Source: Bacteroidales bacterium
GTDB lineage: Bacteria > Bacteroidota > Bacteroidia > Bacteroidales > F082
DNA: 19,308 nt
NCBI GenBank assembly: GCA_017508895.1
Contig: JAFWRA010000005.1
Span: 1 to 19,308 of the forward strand
Reading direction: 5' to 3'
Position 1 is the stretch's first letter; every line of letters begins with the position of its first letter. Shown piece after piece: positions 1 through 8,125 of the stretch. The notes beneath the pieces are model-generated. The model was not told the origin of the DNA. It did no database searches and saw only the letters and a program-made list of their open reading frames with translations. The position numbers and the translations under genes were made by a program.

Positions 1-418
1 AAAGTTGCAAGCCTTGTTCTCCCCAAACGAAATTGCCGTCAGGGTCAATCTTTACAGCGTATGAGAAGCCGTCGTAAGTGGCAAAACAACTCACCACGCA
101 GCCATCGGCGGTGGTAGTCATGGCGACACCTTCCGACATCGACGAGAATTCATGTCCGCCGATATGGATGCCATCGTCGCCCCATTGCGGAACACCTTCA
201 AAGCTGATGCGCTGTAGGGTGGGCGACCAGCCATTGGTTCCGAATCCTTCCCATTGGATATAGGTGTCACCGGTGTTGGGGTTGGTGGCCATGTAGAGTT
301 CACCGTCGTCGTTGCCACAGTTGGCGAGGAAAGTGTTGGTAGCCGGGTCGTCGACCCATTGGGCATGCAGTGCTGTGAAAGCGAATAAGCCTGCTAAGAA
401 AAGACCAAGTTTTTTCAT
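1..418 (-). CDS. T9SS-type cargo protein, tandem paralog (partial, N-terminal part)
   Basis: The start ATG lies at 416-418 and the frame runs open to the window edge, giving 139 residues of an unfinished protein. It begins with a signal peptide (MKKLGLFLAGLFAFTALHA, then QWVDDP). Along its length it matches the N-terminus of the protein encoded just upstream (443-2323): both have AQWVDDP, then NxxxANC, then NGWSPxLQR, GVPQW and DGIH, then AVKI and WGE. These motifs look like a repeated beta-strand (propeller-like) pattern of 'xxGxxQWxxDGIxV' units. It lies 24 nt after the stop of its paralog on the same strand, so the two probably share a transcript. A C-terminal T9SS sorting domain is expected by analogy but lies outside the window. 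The ligand or function is unknown; a secreted or surface-attached protein is inferred. Confidence 0.8.
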   Translation of the reverse strand, partial: MKKLGLFLAGLFAFTALHAQWVDDPATNTFLANCGNDDGELYMATNPNTGDTYIQWEGFGTNGWSPTLQRISFEGVPQWGDDGIHIGGHEFSSMSEGVAMTTTADGCVVSCFATYDGFSYAVKIDPDGNFVWGEQGLQL

Positions 419-442
419 GATGATATGATTATTAAATTCCTT

Positions 443-2323
443 TTATTGATTGTTTAAAACGACCTTCTTTGTGACAAGTTTCCCTGTAGAGGTTAGCCCT
501 TGGATGATATAAACGCCAGAACTCAACTCGCCAAGGCTAGCCTTGCGAATGACCTGGCCATTGGCGGTATAGATCTTTAAGACCGTGACGATTTTGTTTT
601 CACTTTCGTTTTCAGGAACCGATGTCACCTCTATTAAAATATAATCCTCTCCATCAGGGGTGAGGGCGAATCCCGACTCGAAATCATCGTACATGGCAGT
701 GAGTTGGTATTTATACGTGCTCGGCGTTGCCTCGTCGAAGTAGGAAGTGGCATCTGCGTCAATTTCGATGACGTCGGTTGTACCGTCGCTAAGGTTTTCT
801 CGGTAGAGGTTGTAGTGTAAAACAATATAAGCGGGAGCCTCCCAGGTGAGCATAGCGCCGTATGAAGCCGTCTCTTCATTGTAAAGGTAGTTGCCTTCGA
901 AGTTTTCGGGTGCGTAGCAGCAAGGGACTGGAGGTGTTGGCGGAGGACTGACCTCACCCAATGCGCCGTCCCAGCCGATGTTTTGTCCATAGACGCCGCC
1001 GTCGTCACTGTTGACCCATGCCACGATGTTTTGCCCATTATAAAATCCTGGGGTGTTTTCGCTGATGGATTTATTGTAGCCGGTCGAACTCATGGTAGTG
1101 TTCCACAGCAGGTTTCCATCAAGGTCATAGCCCACGGCTTCAATTCTGCCTTGACCGGTGCCATAGGTCACGACGAAACCATCTACAGCATCAATGGCAT
1201 CCACGTGGATGTCTGTATAGGAAAGACCTGTGTAATCAGCCACCAGAATGCCGTCGCCCCATGGCTTTTCGCCTGTTTCCGTGATGCGGTTGACATAGAT
1301 CCGATGTTGTGATTGAGAGGCAGCATCTTTTTGGAGATAAGCGATAATGATGTCATTGCTCTTGGGGTCGATGGTGGCGTAGGCATTGGTGTAATAGTTG
1401 CCGTAGTCGGGGCTATGCACGGCGATGCCGTTGGGATCTGTGATGGTGGGTGCGCCGTTCTCATCGAAATGCGTGACGTAGGTGTTATACACGCCACCTA
1501 TGGCATTGTGAAATTGATAGACATAGCCGCCGCCTTTGTTGTCGGGAGTGGCATAATGCACGTAGCTGGCACCTACGGTCTGTAGTCCAAACAAAAGCGT
1601 CTCGGGGAAAATCTGTTCGCCGTTTTTGTTGTATCCTGCCACATGGATTTCCTTGTTGTAATTGGTATAGCCTTGGAGGGTCTGCTTGGCATACACCACA
1701 AAGACGCCGTCTTCAGCAGGTATCAATATGCCATTTGAGCATTTTTTTGCAGGGTCTTTGATGGTGGTCTTGGGGCGCAGCGTACCGTCAGCATCGACAT
1801 ATTGCAGGAAAGTGCTGTCCATGTCGGTGCCCAAGGCCCAAATACCATCGTCGTGGTCATAGTAATAGGTCGACAACACTTCGGAGCGACCTCCGCCTTC
1901 ACCATCGAAGAGCATGATGCCATGTTCGCCCCAAGGGAAGGTGCCATCGGCGTTGATCTTGACTGCCCAGTGATGGGGACCGAGGGTACGGAACACCGTT
2001 ACCACACCACCATTGACAGCGGTCATGGCATAGCCTGGCGACCAGGTGGCAAAGTCGGGGGTGGTGACATGGATGCCGTCAGCAGGCCATTGTGGTACAC
2101 CGTTGAAATCAAGCCGTTGCAACCATGGCGACCAACCGTTTTCGCCTTGGTAATGCCATTGCACGTACGAGTCACCCGTCGAAACGTCGGTTGAAACATA
2201 CACCTCTGCGGCATTTTTGTTACAATTGGCAATGCTCGTGTTGCTTACGGGGTCATCGACCCATTGTGCTTTCAGCGTTACCAAAGAGGCCAAAGCCAGG
2301 AAAAGTAAAGATAGTTTTTTCAT
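443..2323 (-). CDS. Secreted protein with type IX secretion (type A) C-terminal sorting domain
   Basis: This 626-residue protein starts with a Sec signal peptide (MKKLSLLFLALASLVTLKA). Residues about 20-460 contain recurring units such as GVPQWPADGIHV, ADGTFPWGEHGI, GEKPWGDGI and DLDGNLLW, the layout of a beta-propeller-like secreted protein. A fibronectin-III-like segment follows at about 475-565 (CCYAPENFEGNYL to YKYQLTAMYDD). The last 50 or so residues carry the features of a T9SS type A sorting domain: VLKIYTANGQVI, then LSSGVYII, then a Lys-rich end KLVTKKVVLNNQ. In this family the sorting domain directs export across the outer membrane by the Por/Spr secretion machinery and is usually removed. 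No catalytic motif was recognised, so the role after secretion is unknown. A perfect -7 box (2355-2362) lies upstream, and a paralog follows 24 nt downstream. Confidence 0.8.
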   Translation of the reverse strand: MKKLSLLFLALASLVTLKAQWVDDPVSNTSIANCNKNAAEVYVSTDVSTGDSYVQWHYQGENGWSPWLQRLDFNGVPQWPADGIHVTTPDFATWSPGYAMTAVNGGVVTVFRTLGPHHWAVKINADGTFPWGEHGIMLFDGEGGGRSEVLSTYYYDHDDGIWALGTDMDSTFLQYVDADGTLRPKTTIKDPAKKCSNGILIPAEDGVFVVYAKQTLQGYTNYNKEIHVAGYNKNGEQIFPETLLFGLQTVGASYVHYATPDNKGGGYVYQFHNAIGGVYNTYVTHFDENGAPTITDPNGIAVHSPDYGNYYTNAYATIDPKSNDIIIAYLQKDAASQSQHRIYVNRITETGEKPWGDGILVADYTGLSYTDIHVDAIDAVDGFVVTYGTGQGRIEAVGYDLDGNLLWNTTMSSTGYNKSISENTPGFYNGQNIVAWVNSDDGGVYGQNIGWDGALGEVSPPPTPPVPCCYAPENFEGNYLYNEETASYGAMLTWEAPAYIVLHYNLYRENLSDGTTDVIEIDADATSYFDEATPSTYKYQLTAMYDDFESGFALTPDGEDYILIEVTSVPENESENKIVTVLKIYTANGQVIRKASLGELSSGVYIIQGLTSTGKLVTKKVVLNNQ

Positions 2324-2354
2324 GTCTATCGTTTTTTTATGTTGATTATTGCCG

Positions 2355-2362
2355 CAAAATTA
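2355..2362 (-). promoter_or_regulatory. Bacteroidota -7 promoter box for the T9SS cargo gene
   Basis: On the minus strand this reads TAATTTTG, a perfect match to the TAnnTTTG consensus of the Bacteroidota primary sigma factor. It lies 31 nt upstream of the ATG at 2323. No clear -33 element is visible. A one-mismatch plus-strand box (TTTCTTTG, 2373-2380) for the divergent gene at 2398 lies next to it. Confidence 0.6.
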
Positions 2363-2397
2363 TAAAAAATCGTTTCTTTGCAGAAAATTTTGTCATT

Positions 2398-2736
2398 ATG
2401 GAGGATAAATTTTCCAAAGAGGAACAAATTGCCATTGCCAGTGTGTTGTACAATCTGGCTGACGCAGATTATCAAAGCCACAAGTCAGAAAAGGAGTGCT
2501 TGGAAGCTTGTATGAAGGAATTGGGGTTTGATGCAGTAGGCTTTGTCCCTATCCCAAAGAACGAGTTGCAGAAGCGGGCTTACGATACGTTGAAACGCAT
2601 GACGAAGGAGAAAAAACACTCCTTTTCACGCATGATGACGCAGCTTTCACGTTCCGACGACCATTTCGGTGCCCGAGAGAGGGCTTTCGTCATGGAAGTC
2701 CTCAACATGTGTGAAGTGCCGTTTGTGCATAAATGA
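2398..2736 (+). CDS. Small TerB-like helical protein, function unknown
   Basis: This encodes 112 residues from the ATG at 2398. The open frame extends further 5', but that extension runs antisense through the signal-peptide region of the divergent gene and lacks its own promoter, so the ATG after the intergenic AT-rich stretch is preferred. The sequence is predicted to be all-helical: a first half with YNLADADYQSHKSEKE and a second half with RSDDHFGARERAFVMEVL. This resembles the two acidic 'D-x-x-x-x-x-x-E' repeats of the TerB-like superfamily, often annotated as tellurite-resistance-like but usually of unproven role. There is no signal peptide, so it is probably cytoplasmic. It ends in a strong terminator shared with the convergent MFS gene. 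The family assignment is tentative. Confidence 0.65.
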   Translation: MEDKFSKEEQIAIASVLYNLADADYQSHKSEKECLEACMKELGFDAVGFVPIPKNELQKRAYDTLKRMTKEKKHSFSRMMTQLSRSDDHFGARERAFVMEVLNMCEVPFVHK

Positions 2737-2764
2737 AAAAAGGCGACCATTGGCCGCCTTTTTT
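2736..2764. terminator. Bidirectional rho-independent terminator
   Basis: A stem of AAAAAAGGCG (2736-2745) pairs with CGCCTTTTTT (2755-2764) and has a further CC/GG pair inside. A-runs on one side and T-runs on the other make it work in both directions. It lies between the convergent TerB-like gene, whose stop codon it touches, and the MFS gene ending at 2778. Confidence 0.85.
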
Positions 2765-2777
2765 CAATCAAGGTTGA

Positions 2778-4217
2778 TTATTTAATATTCGGCTCCTCAA
2801 GTCCGAGATGCTTCTTGGCATCCAGCGCCTTCAGGTAGATGGCAATCAGCAAAGCTGCCACACCGAAGCAGGCGAAGATGATCAACGGCACCGTGTAGTT
2901 GTATGGGATGAAGGTGTCGGTGGCTCCCGCGGCGATGGCTTCTTTGGCGGCAATGACAGCCTCGTTGTTGGCGTTGCTGCTTACCAAGACGTTGCCGATG
3001 AGTTTCGGGACGAATGCCAAACCGATGTTTTGCACCCAGAAAATCAGGCAGTAGGCACTGCCGAGGATTTTCTCGTCGATAATCTTAGGCACCGACGGCC
3101 ACAGGGCGGCAGGCACCAACGAGAATGAGATGCCGAGGATGACGATTGTCGCATAGGCAATCAGCTTGCTATGGGTGGCAGGCAAGACGAAAGCAAACAC
3201 CAAGTGGCAGACAATCAGAAGGATGGCACCCCAAATCAACATGGTAGCGCCTTTGCCTTTGTGGTCGAGGAAGGAGCCAAGGAAAGGAGTGATGGCGGCG
3301 GCACCGATGGGGAACCAACGGAAGATGTTGGCCGCAGCTCCGGCTGAAATGCCGTCGAGGTTGCATTGGAGCATGTTAGCGCCATAGCGCTGGAAGGGGA
3401 AGATGGCCGAGTAGTAGAGGACGCAGAGCAGTGCCACGACCCAGAAGCTCAGGCTGGAGAAAATCTTGCCGAGGTCGGAGATCTTGAACTCGTCTTCAGG
3501 GTCTTTCTCGTTGGTGGCCAGACCCGCGTCAACCAATTGCTTGTCGAGTTTCTTGTCCATGAAGGTGAAGACGATGAAGCAAATCAGGCCGATCAGCAGC
3601 AGCACGGTGCAGAAGCCGACGGGCTTGACGACGGTGGGGTTGATTTTGCCTGCGATGAGCGGCGAGATGGAGAAAATGGCGAACACACCCACACGGGCAA
3701 TAGCCATCTCAATGCCCATGGCGAGAGCCATCTCTTTGCCTTTGAACCATTTGGCAATGGCTTTCGAGACGGTCGTGCCAGCCATTTCGCAGCCGCAACC
3801 GAAGATCATGAAGCCGAGACAGGCCATCTTGGCGCTGCCGGGCATGGTCGTCCACCACGAGTTCAGCCAATTGCAGAACGAGGTGGCTTGGAACCAGTCG
3901 CTGATGCCGATGTACTTGATCGTGGCGCCGATGACCATCATGGAGGCGGAAAGCACGCCAGTGAAACGGATGCCCATCTTGTCGAGGATGATGCCGGCAA
4001 GGATGAGGAATCCGCATACGTTAAGGATGTACTCCGACATGGCGTAGGTGCCGAAAATGTCGGGAGTCCAGCCCCGTTCCACTTCGACGAGGCTTTGCAG
4101 GGGTGACATCACATCGACAAACATGTAGCCGAAGAACATCATCAGTGCAATGAGAATCAGTGCCGCCCAGCGGGCAGCTTTGCTGTCGTTTAACAGCTGT
4201 TGGACTTTTTCTACCAT
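2778..4217 (-). CDS. Major facilitator superfamily transporter
   Basis: This 479-residue inner-membrane protein has about 12 hydrophobic segments. The first starts near residue 14 (AARWAALILIALMMFFGYMFVDVM). A charged cytoplasmic loop (KKLDKQLVDAGLATNEKDPEDEFKISDLGK) separates two six-helix halves, as in MFS carriers. A typical loop with DKMGIR follows the second helix, and KWFKGKEMALAMG lies before the fifth. The overall look is that of the broad MFS group that includes MFSD1-like carriers, but I cannot name a substrate. It has its own -7 box just after the stop codon of the upstream M16 peptidase gene on the same strand, so it may be transcribed separately as well as by read-through. A peptide or amino-acid substrate would fit the peptidase neighbour, but that is only inference. 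Confidence 0.85.
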   Translation of the reverse strand: MVEKVQQLLNDSKAARWAALILIALMMFFGYMFVDVMSPLQSLVEVERGWTPDIFGTYAMSEYILNVCGFLILAGIILDKMGIRFTGVLSASMMVIGATIKYIGISDWFQATSFCNWLNSWWTTMPGSAKMACLGFMIFGCGCEMAGTTVSKAIAKWFKGKEMALAMGIEMAIARVGVFAIFSISPLIAGKINPTVVKPVGFCTVLLLIGLICFIVFTFMDKKLDKQLVDAGLATNEKDPEDEFKISDLGKIFSSLSFWVVALLCVLYYSAIFPFQRYGANMLQCNLDGISAGAAANIFRWFPIGAAAITPFLGSFLDHKGKGATMLIWGAILLIVCHLVFAFVLPATHSKLIAYATIVILGISFSLVPAALWPSVPKIIDEKILGSAYCLIFWVQNIGLAFVPKLIGNVLVSSNANNEAVIAAKEAIAAGATDTFIPYNYTVPLIIFACFGVAALLIAIYLKALDAKKHLGLEEPNIK

Positions 4218-4267
4218 GTGATTTAGTTTTATGGGTTATTACTTGATTTGATTTCAAAAAAACGCTG

Positions 4268-4275
4268 CAAAAATA
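4268..4275 (-). promoter_or_regulatory. Bacteroidota -7 promoter box for the MFS gene
   Basis: The minus strand reads TATTTTTG, a perfect TAnnTTTG match, 50 nt upstream of the ATG at 4217 and 8 nt after the stop codon of the M16 peptidase gene. Any -33 element would fall inside the 3' end of that gene; none is clear. Confidence 0.55.
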
Positions 4276-4283
4276 GCAAAAAA

Positions 4284-7085
4284 TCATTCCGGGATCTGAA
4301 CGACTTCTTTCTTGTAGCCTTTCAGCACGGCCTTGGCCATGTTGGCTACGTCGTCGGCGGTGATGCCGTTGATGATGTCATTATAGTTGGCCATCGGATT
4401 GTATCCGTCGCGGCTCTGCGTCTGGATGCAGTTCATCCAATAGCGGTTGTTTTCCATGTCTTCACTGTGTTTCTTGACGAGGAACTCCTTCACCTTCTTG
4501 AGGTCTTCGGGACGCGGGCCTTGGTTGGCTACGTTCTGAAGCTCTGCAATGGCAATGCCCATCAGCTTTTCGTACATTTCCTTGTTGGTGTCGAAGCCGA
4601 TGAGGAACATAAAGCTCGGTTTCGGGCGGAGGCTGAGGTTGCCTTGCACACCCACACCATAAGTGCCGCCTTCGTCTTCACGGATTTTCTCGGTGTAGAC
4701 GATGTCCATCACATCGCTCAGAATCTGCATCTTCATTTGGTTTTCCATGGTGTATTCCATATCGCCGTTGAAGATGGTATAGCAGCTCACTTTCGGGTTC
4801 TCCATGGCCTTAGTATAATGGCTGGTGACATCCTTATCAGTGATGAAGGGCACGTTTGAGGTCCAGGTCTCGTCGTTCTTCTTGGTCTTCAAGGCTCCGA
4901 TATATTGCTCAATCATGGGCTCGAAGGTCTCGGGGTCGATGTTGCCCACGAAAGTGAACACGAAGTTGTTGGCATCTTTGAAACGGTCGGCATAGAGCTT
5001 CAGGGCTTTGGCATAGTCTACCTTGTCGTAGTCTTCGGCTTTCATGCGCTTGACGAGCGGGTGATTGTCGTACATTGCGAACATCAGGTTGTCGCGGAAA
5101 GCTGTCATCGGGTCGGATTCAGCGTTTGCGACCATGGCCTTGGCGCGGGTGATGTAGGACTGGAAGGCTTCCTCATCACTTCGGGGACTATTGAAATATA
5201 AATAGGTGAGTTGCAACATGGTTTCCAAATCCTTCACGGAGCAGCTACCGCTCATGCCTTCTGTTAGTGAACTGATGTAAGGATTGACTGAAGCTTTTTT
5301 GCCAGCCAACACCTTAGGCAGGTCGATGGCACTGAAGTTGCCCACACCGCCGAGGGTAGCCAATGAGTTGATTTCCTGCAAAGTGTAAGGATCGCTTTGA
5401 TCCATAACGGAGTAGCCACCGAAGCTGTAGGCCGACATCAGGATTTCATCGTCCTTGAAAGTGGTGGGTTTGTAAATGACCTTCACGCCATTCTTCAAAT
5501 TGAGGATGGTGGCATCAAAGGTGTCGTCGTGTTTCTTGCTCTCAATGGCGCCTTTCACGGGAAGGGTGGCAATCAGAGGCTCGTTGCTGACGGTCTCCTT
5601 GTAAGGTTCCACCTCGACTTCGTTGGCTTTGTTAAACAGGGCGACGAGTTCTTCCTTGGTGGGCAGCACTTCGCCTTCCTTTTCGGGAGCGGTCAGCGTG
5701 ATGACGATGTTGTCCTTGCGGATGAGCTCAGGCACATATTGGTTGATGACTTCCACAGGAAGGGCAGGAAGGATTTGGCTGAGCAGCATGTACTCGTTTT
5801 CGATGCCCATCAGCGGCTCGTTGGTGAGGAAGTGGTTGAGGATGGGATAGAGATAGCGTCCTGTCTCTTGCTTGTCGCGCTCATCATATTGGTTTTCAAT
5901 GCGCTTCGTCAGGTCGGCTTTGGCGCGCTCAAACTCTGAAGCAGTGAAACCGTATTGCTGCATGCGCTTGTTCTCGGCCACAATGGCGTTCAAGGCTTCG
6001 TCGATGCCATCTTTGTCTTTGGCGTAGGCCAGGCTGGTCCAGGCATCCTTGGTGTCGCTGACGAAGAAGGTACCATAATAGCCGTAACCGAAGATGAATG
6101 GCGGGTTGGCTTTCTGGGTCAGTTCCTCCATGCGGTTATTGTACATGGTGGCTACGAGCTGATCGATGTAGCCTTTCAACCAATACTGGATGTCGCCTTT
6201 TGCTTCGTTCGGTACCACGTCGTGCTTGTAGTACACCGAAATGTTGTAGTTGGTCTCCTCGCGGTCGGTGCAGATGCTCACGATGGGCTCTTCGTTGTCG
6301 GCTACCTCAAAACGGGTGCGTTCGGCAGGATTGATGGGGGCAGGGATGTCCTCGAATATGGTCTTCAGGTGGCTCTCCACTTCATTGACATCGATGTCGC
6401 CAATGATAATGATACCCTGAAGGTCGGGACGATACCATTTGTGATAATAAGCACGCAAGGCCTCGTGGTCGAAGCCGGTGATGACTTCCTCAAGACCGAT
6501 GGGCATACGGTGACCATAGGGGCTGTTAGGATAAATCTCGGGCAGCATCTTCTCCCACATGCGCTGTTGGGCATCGTTGCGGGTGCGCTTCTCTTCGAGG
6601 ATGACACCGCGTTCTTTGTCGATTTCGGGGCCTTCCAAGGAGATGAAGCTCGACCAGTCGTGGAGGATGAGGATGCACGAGTCGACGAGGTTCATGTTAG
6701 TAGTGGGAACGTTGGTCAGCATGTAAACGGTTTGCTCAATACTGGTCCAAGCATTGACGTTTTCGCCGAACTTCACGCCGTTGTGCTCCATGTAGTTAAG
6801 GAGCTCCTTGCCAGGGAAGTTCTTTGTGCCGTTGAAGGCCATGTGCTCCAGGAAGTGGGCTAGCCCCTGTTGGTCGTCCTCTTCAAGGATGGAACCGACC
6901 TTCTGCGCGATGTAGAAGTTGGCGCGCTGGGCAGGTTTCTCGTTGTGACGGATGTAATAGGTCAATCCGTTCTCCAGTTTGCCTCTCCTGACGTTGGGGT
7001 CGAATGGCACTGGCATGGCCTGCTGGGCGAGCATCATTGTGCTTAAGGCAAGTGTTGCGAATAAGGTTAGTGTCAGTTTTTTCAT
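4284..7085 (-). CDS. Periplasmic M16 family zinc metallopeptidase (two-domain)
   Basis: This 933-residue protein begins with a signal peptide (MKKLTLTLFATLALSTMMLA), so it is probably periplasmic. The inverted zinc motif HXXEH is present as HFLEH at residues 77-81. The third zinc ligand, Glu158 in KERGVILEE, comes exactly 76 residues after His81, as in the HXXEH-X76-E signature of pitrilysin-type M16 enzymes. The C-terminal half (from about residue 515, ATILNLKNGVKVIYKP) repeats the M16 fold without the zinc motif, with an R/Y-type segment (EDEGGTYGVGVQGNLS) near residue 830 as expected of the inactive partner domain. The length fits the family's two-domain single-chain members. Its role is probably degradation of peptides in the periplasm. 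The start is the ATG at 7085, since the signal peptide follows directly. Confidence 0.93.
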   Translation of the reverse strand: MKKLTLTLFATLALSTMMLAQQAMPVPFDPNVRRGKLENGLTYYIRHNEKPAQRANFYIAQKVGSILEEDDQQGLAHFLEHMAFNGTKNFPGKELLNYMEHNGVKFGENVNAWTSIEQTVYMLTNVPTTNMNLVDSCILILHDWSSFISLEGPEIDKERGVILEEKRTRNDAQQRMWEKMLPEIYPNSPYGHRMPIGLEEVITGFDHEALRAYYHKWYRPDLQGIIIIGDIDVNEVESHLKTIFEDIPAPINPAERTRFEVADNEEPIVSICTDREETNYNISVYYKHDVVPNEAKGDIQYWLKGYIDQLVATMYNNRMEELTQKANPPFIFGYGYYGTFFVSDTKDAWTSLAYAKDKDGIDEALNAIVAENKRMQQYGFTASEFERAKADLTKRIENQYDERDKQETGRYLYPILNHFLTNEPLMGIENEYMLLSQILPALPVEVINQYVPELIRKDNIVITLTAPEKEGEVLPTKEELVALFNKANEVEVEPYKETVSNEPLIATLPVKGAIESKKHDDTFDATILNLKNGVKVIYKPTTFKDDEILMSAYSFGGYSVMDQSDPYTLQEINSLATLGGVGNFSAIDLPKVLAGKKASVNPYISSLTEGMSGSCSVKDLETMLQLTYLYFNSPRSDEEAFQSYITRAKAMVANAESDPMTAFRDNLMFAMYDNHPLVKRMKAEDYDKVDYAKALKLYADRFKDANNFVFTFVGNIDPETFEPMIEQYIGALKTKKNDETWTSNVPFITDKDVTSHYTKAMENPKVSCYTIFNGDMEYTMENQMKMQILSDVMDIVYTEKIREDEGGTYGVGVQGNLSLRPKPSFMFLIGFDTNKEMYEKLMGIAIAELQNVANQGPRPEDLKKVKEFLVKKHSEDMENNRYWMNCIQTQSRDGYNPMANYNDIINGITADDVANMAKAVLKGYKKEVVQIPE

Positions 7086-7307
7086 TTGATTAGTATTTGT
7101 TGATAATTATTGATGTCTATTGAAAATATGAAACAAAAACAAGATGCCCAAAAAACCAAGCCAATTTGGGAAGCCGTTAGCTGGCTCTTTTCTAATGCAC
7201 CTTTGCTGACGTCGTATACCCATTCGGGTGCGTTGCATTGGAGGGTGGTGTGCGAGCCGTTGCTTGTTTGTCCTATTGTTGTTTTGCACGTTTTGTCGGT
7301 TTTGTGA
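7086..7307. other. 222-nt spacer between rsmG and M16 peptidase with possible RNA structure
   Basis: No convincing gene lies here. Read on the minus strand it contains an ACCC/GGGT hairpin with a tetraloop (7218-7229), a possible enclosing pairing of GGCTC (7254-7258) with GAGCC (7183-7187), and an AGCCA/TGGCT pairing (7182-7186 with 7159-7163) followed by a T-run (7150-7155), which could be a weak terminator for rsmG. Open frames on both strands here are short and have no family resemblance. Confidence 0.35.
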
Positions 7308-7940
7308 TTAAAACAAATGAATAACGTATTTCTCCACAAAGTAATCCTCCTTAAACCATTTGCTGATGATGGCTTTTTTGTGGTGCCAATAGCGGTTCAG
7401 TGCCTTGAATTCTTCCGTGAGGTCGCCGCCTTTCAGGTACATGATGCCTCCTGCCTCTTCATCGCCTCTGATTCTCAACTTGTTGCCTGCCAAATTGGCG
7501 ATTTCAGGAAGCGTCATCACAGCGCGACCGGTTATCACGTCGAATTTGTCCTTCACCTCTTCGGCACGTTTCTGCTCAGCTACCACATTCTCCAAGCCAA
7601 TGGCATCTTTCACAGCATTCACCACCTTGATTTTCTTGCCCGTCCCGTCGATGAGGTAGAACTCGGTCTGCGGAAACATGATGGCCAAAGGGATGCCCGG
7701 GAAACCTCCACCTGTGCCCAAGTCCATCACCTTCATGCCAGGCAGCAACTCGTAATATTTGGCAATGGCCAATGAGTGCAACACATGGTGCTCATAGAAG
7801 TGCTCCATGTCCTTGCGCGAGATGACGTTGATTTTACTGTTCCAGTCCAAATATAAGGCTTTCAGTTGGTTATACTGCTCCTTCTGCTTGTCGCTGAGTT
7901 CAGGGAAGTATTTAAATAGGTTGGTTGTGTCCATAGACAT
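7308..7940 (-). CDS. rsmG: 16S rRNA (guanine-527-N7) methyltransferase RsmG
   Basis: RsmG (GidB) methylates N7 of G527 in 16S rRNA using S-adenosylmethionine; loss gives low-level streptomycin resistance in several bacteria. The protein here is 210 residues from the ATG at 7940. It shows the family's N-terminal helix region (YFPELSDKQKEQYNQLKALYLDWNSKINVISRKD), the HHVLHSL motif, and the SAM-binding motif MDLGTGGGFPGIPLAI. Further along are LIDGTGKKIKVV and ITGRAVM. The frame can be extended to a TTG at 7958, but a perfect -7 promoter box covers 7956-7963, so transcription should begin after that codon. The ATG at 7940 or the one at 7934 is therefore the real start; both leave a very short leader. 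It may be followed by read-through into the M16 peptidase gene. Confidence 0.93.
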   Translation of the reverse strand: MSMDTTNLFKYFPELSDKQKEQYNQLKALYLDWNSKINVISRKDMEHFYEHHVLHSLAIAKYYELLPGMKVMDLGTGGGFPGIPLAIMFPQTEFYLIDGTGKKIKVVNAVKDAIGLENVVAEQKRAEEVKDKFDVITGRAVMTLPEIANLAGNKLRIRGDEEAGGIMYLKGGDLTEEFKALNRYWHHKKAIISKWFKEDYFVEKYVIHLF

Positions 7941-7955
7941 TGCAAAAATTGGCTT

Positions 7956-7963
7956 CAAAGATA
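7956..7963 (-). promoter_or_regulatory. rsmG: Bacteroidota -7 promoter box for rsmG
   Basis: The minus strand reads TATCTTTG, a perfect TAnnTTTG match. With initiation a few bases downstream, the rsmG leader would be only about 5-15 nt. This excludes the upstream TTG start at 7958. Confidence 0.6.
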
Positions 7964-8030
7964 CGGAAAAAAACGGAACGATAGCTTTTTTATTTTGGTT
8001 TTATACGATTTTAGTTGGTTTTACGTTGTT

Positions 8031-8109
8031 AACTATGGCCAAAGGCTGATGACTATGGCCTGCTTTTACGTAAGAGCAAGCCATAGTCATAGGCCATAAG
8101 CCATAGTCC
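8031..8109. repeat. Intergenic word repeat forming nested hairpins (ACTATGGC / GCCATAGT)
   Basis: The spacer between the divergent rsmG and glucosaminidase genes is built from the word ACTATGGC and its reverse complement. ATGACTATGGC (8049-8059) pairs perfectly with GCCATAGTCAT (8080-8090); the loop contains TGCT/AGCA and the palindrome TTACGTAA. An outer ACTATGGC (8032-8039) matches GCCATAGT (8100-8107). The rightmost copy ends 17 nt before the ATG of the glucosaminidase gene. Confidence 0.75.
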
Positions 8110-8125
8110 AAAAAGCGACAGAAAA

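Noticed and set aside
3366..4106. Long plus-strand open frames opposite the MFS gene (also 3466-4047)
   Set aside because: They are antisense to a clearly coding membrane protein, and their composition (runs of Gly, Asp, Glu, His) is the usual reverse-complement shadow. No promoter box or family resemblance was found.
5955..6863. 302-codon plus-strand open frame opposite the M16 peptidase
   Set aside because: The M16 gene has intact zinc motifs at the right spacing on the other strand; this frame has no recognisable motif and is a shadow.
7110..7307. 65-codon plus-strand frame between the M16 peptidase and rsmG genes
   Set aside because: No promoter at a sensible distance and no family likeness; it is hydrophobic only at the end, and the region folds better as RNA on the other strand.
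8031..8109. CRISPR array
   Set aside because: The repeats are short, alternate in orientation and have no unique spacers of regular length; no cas gene is present.
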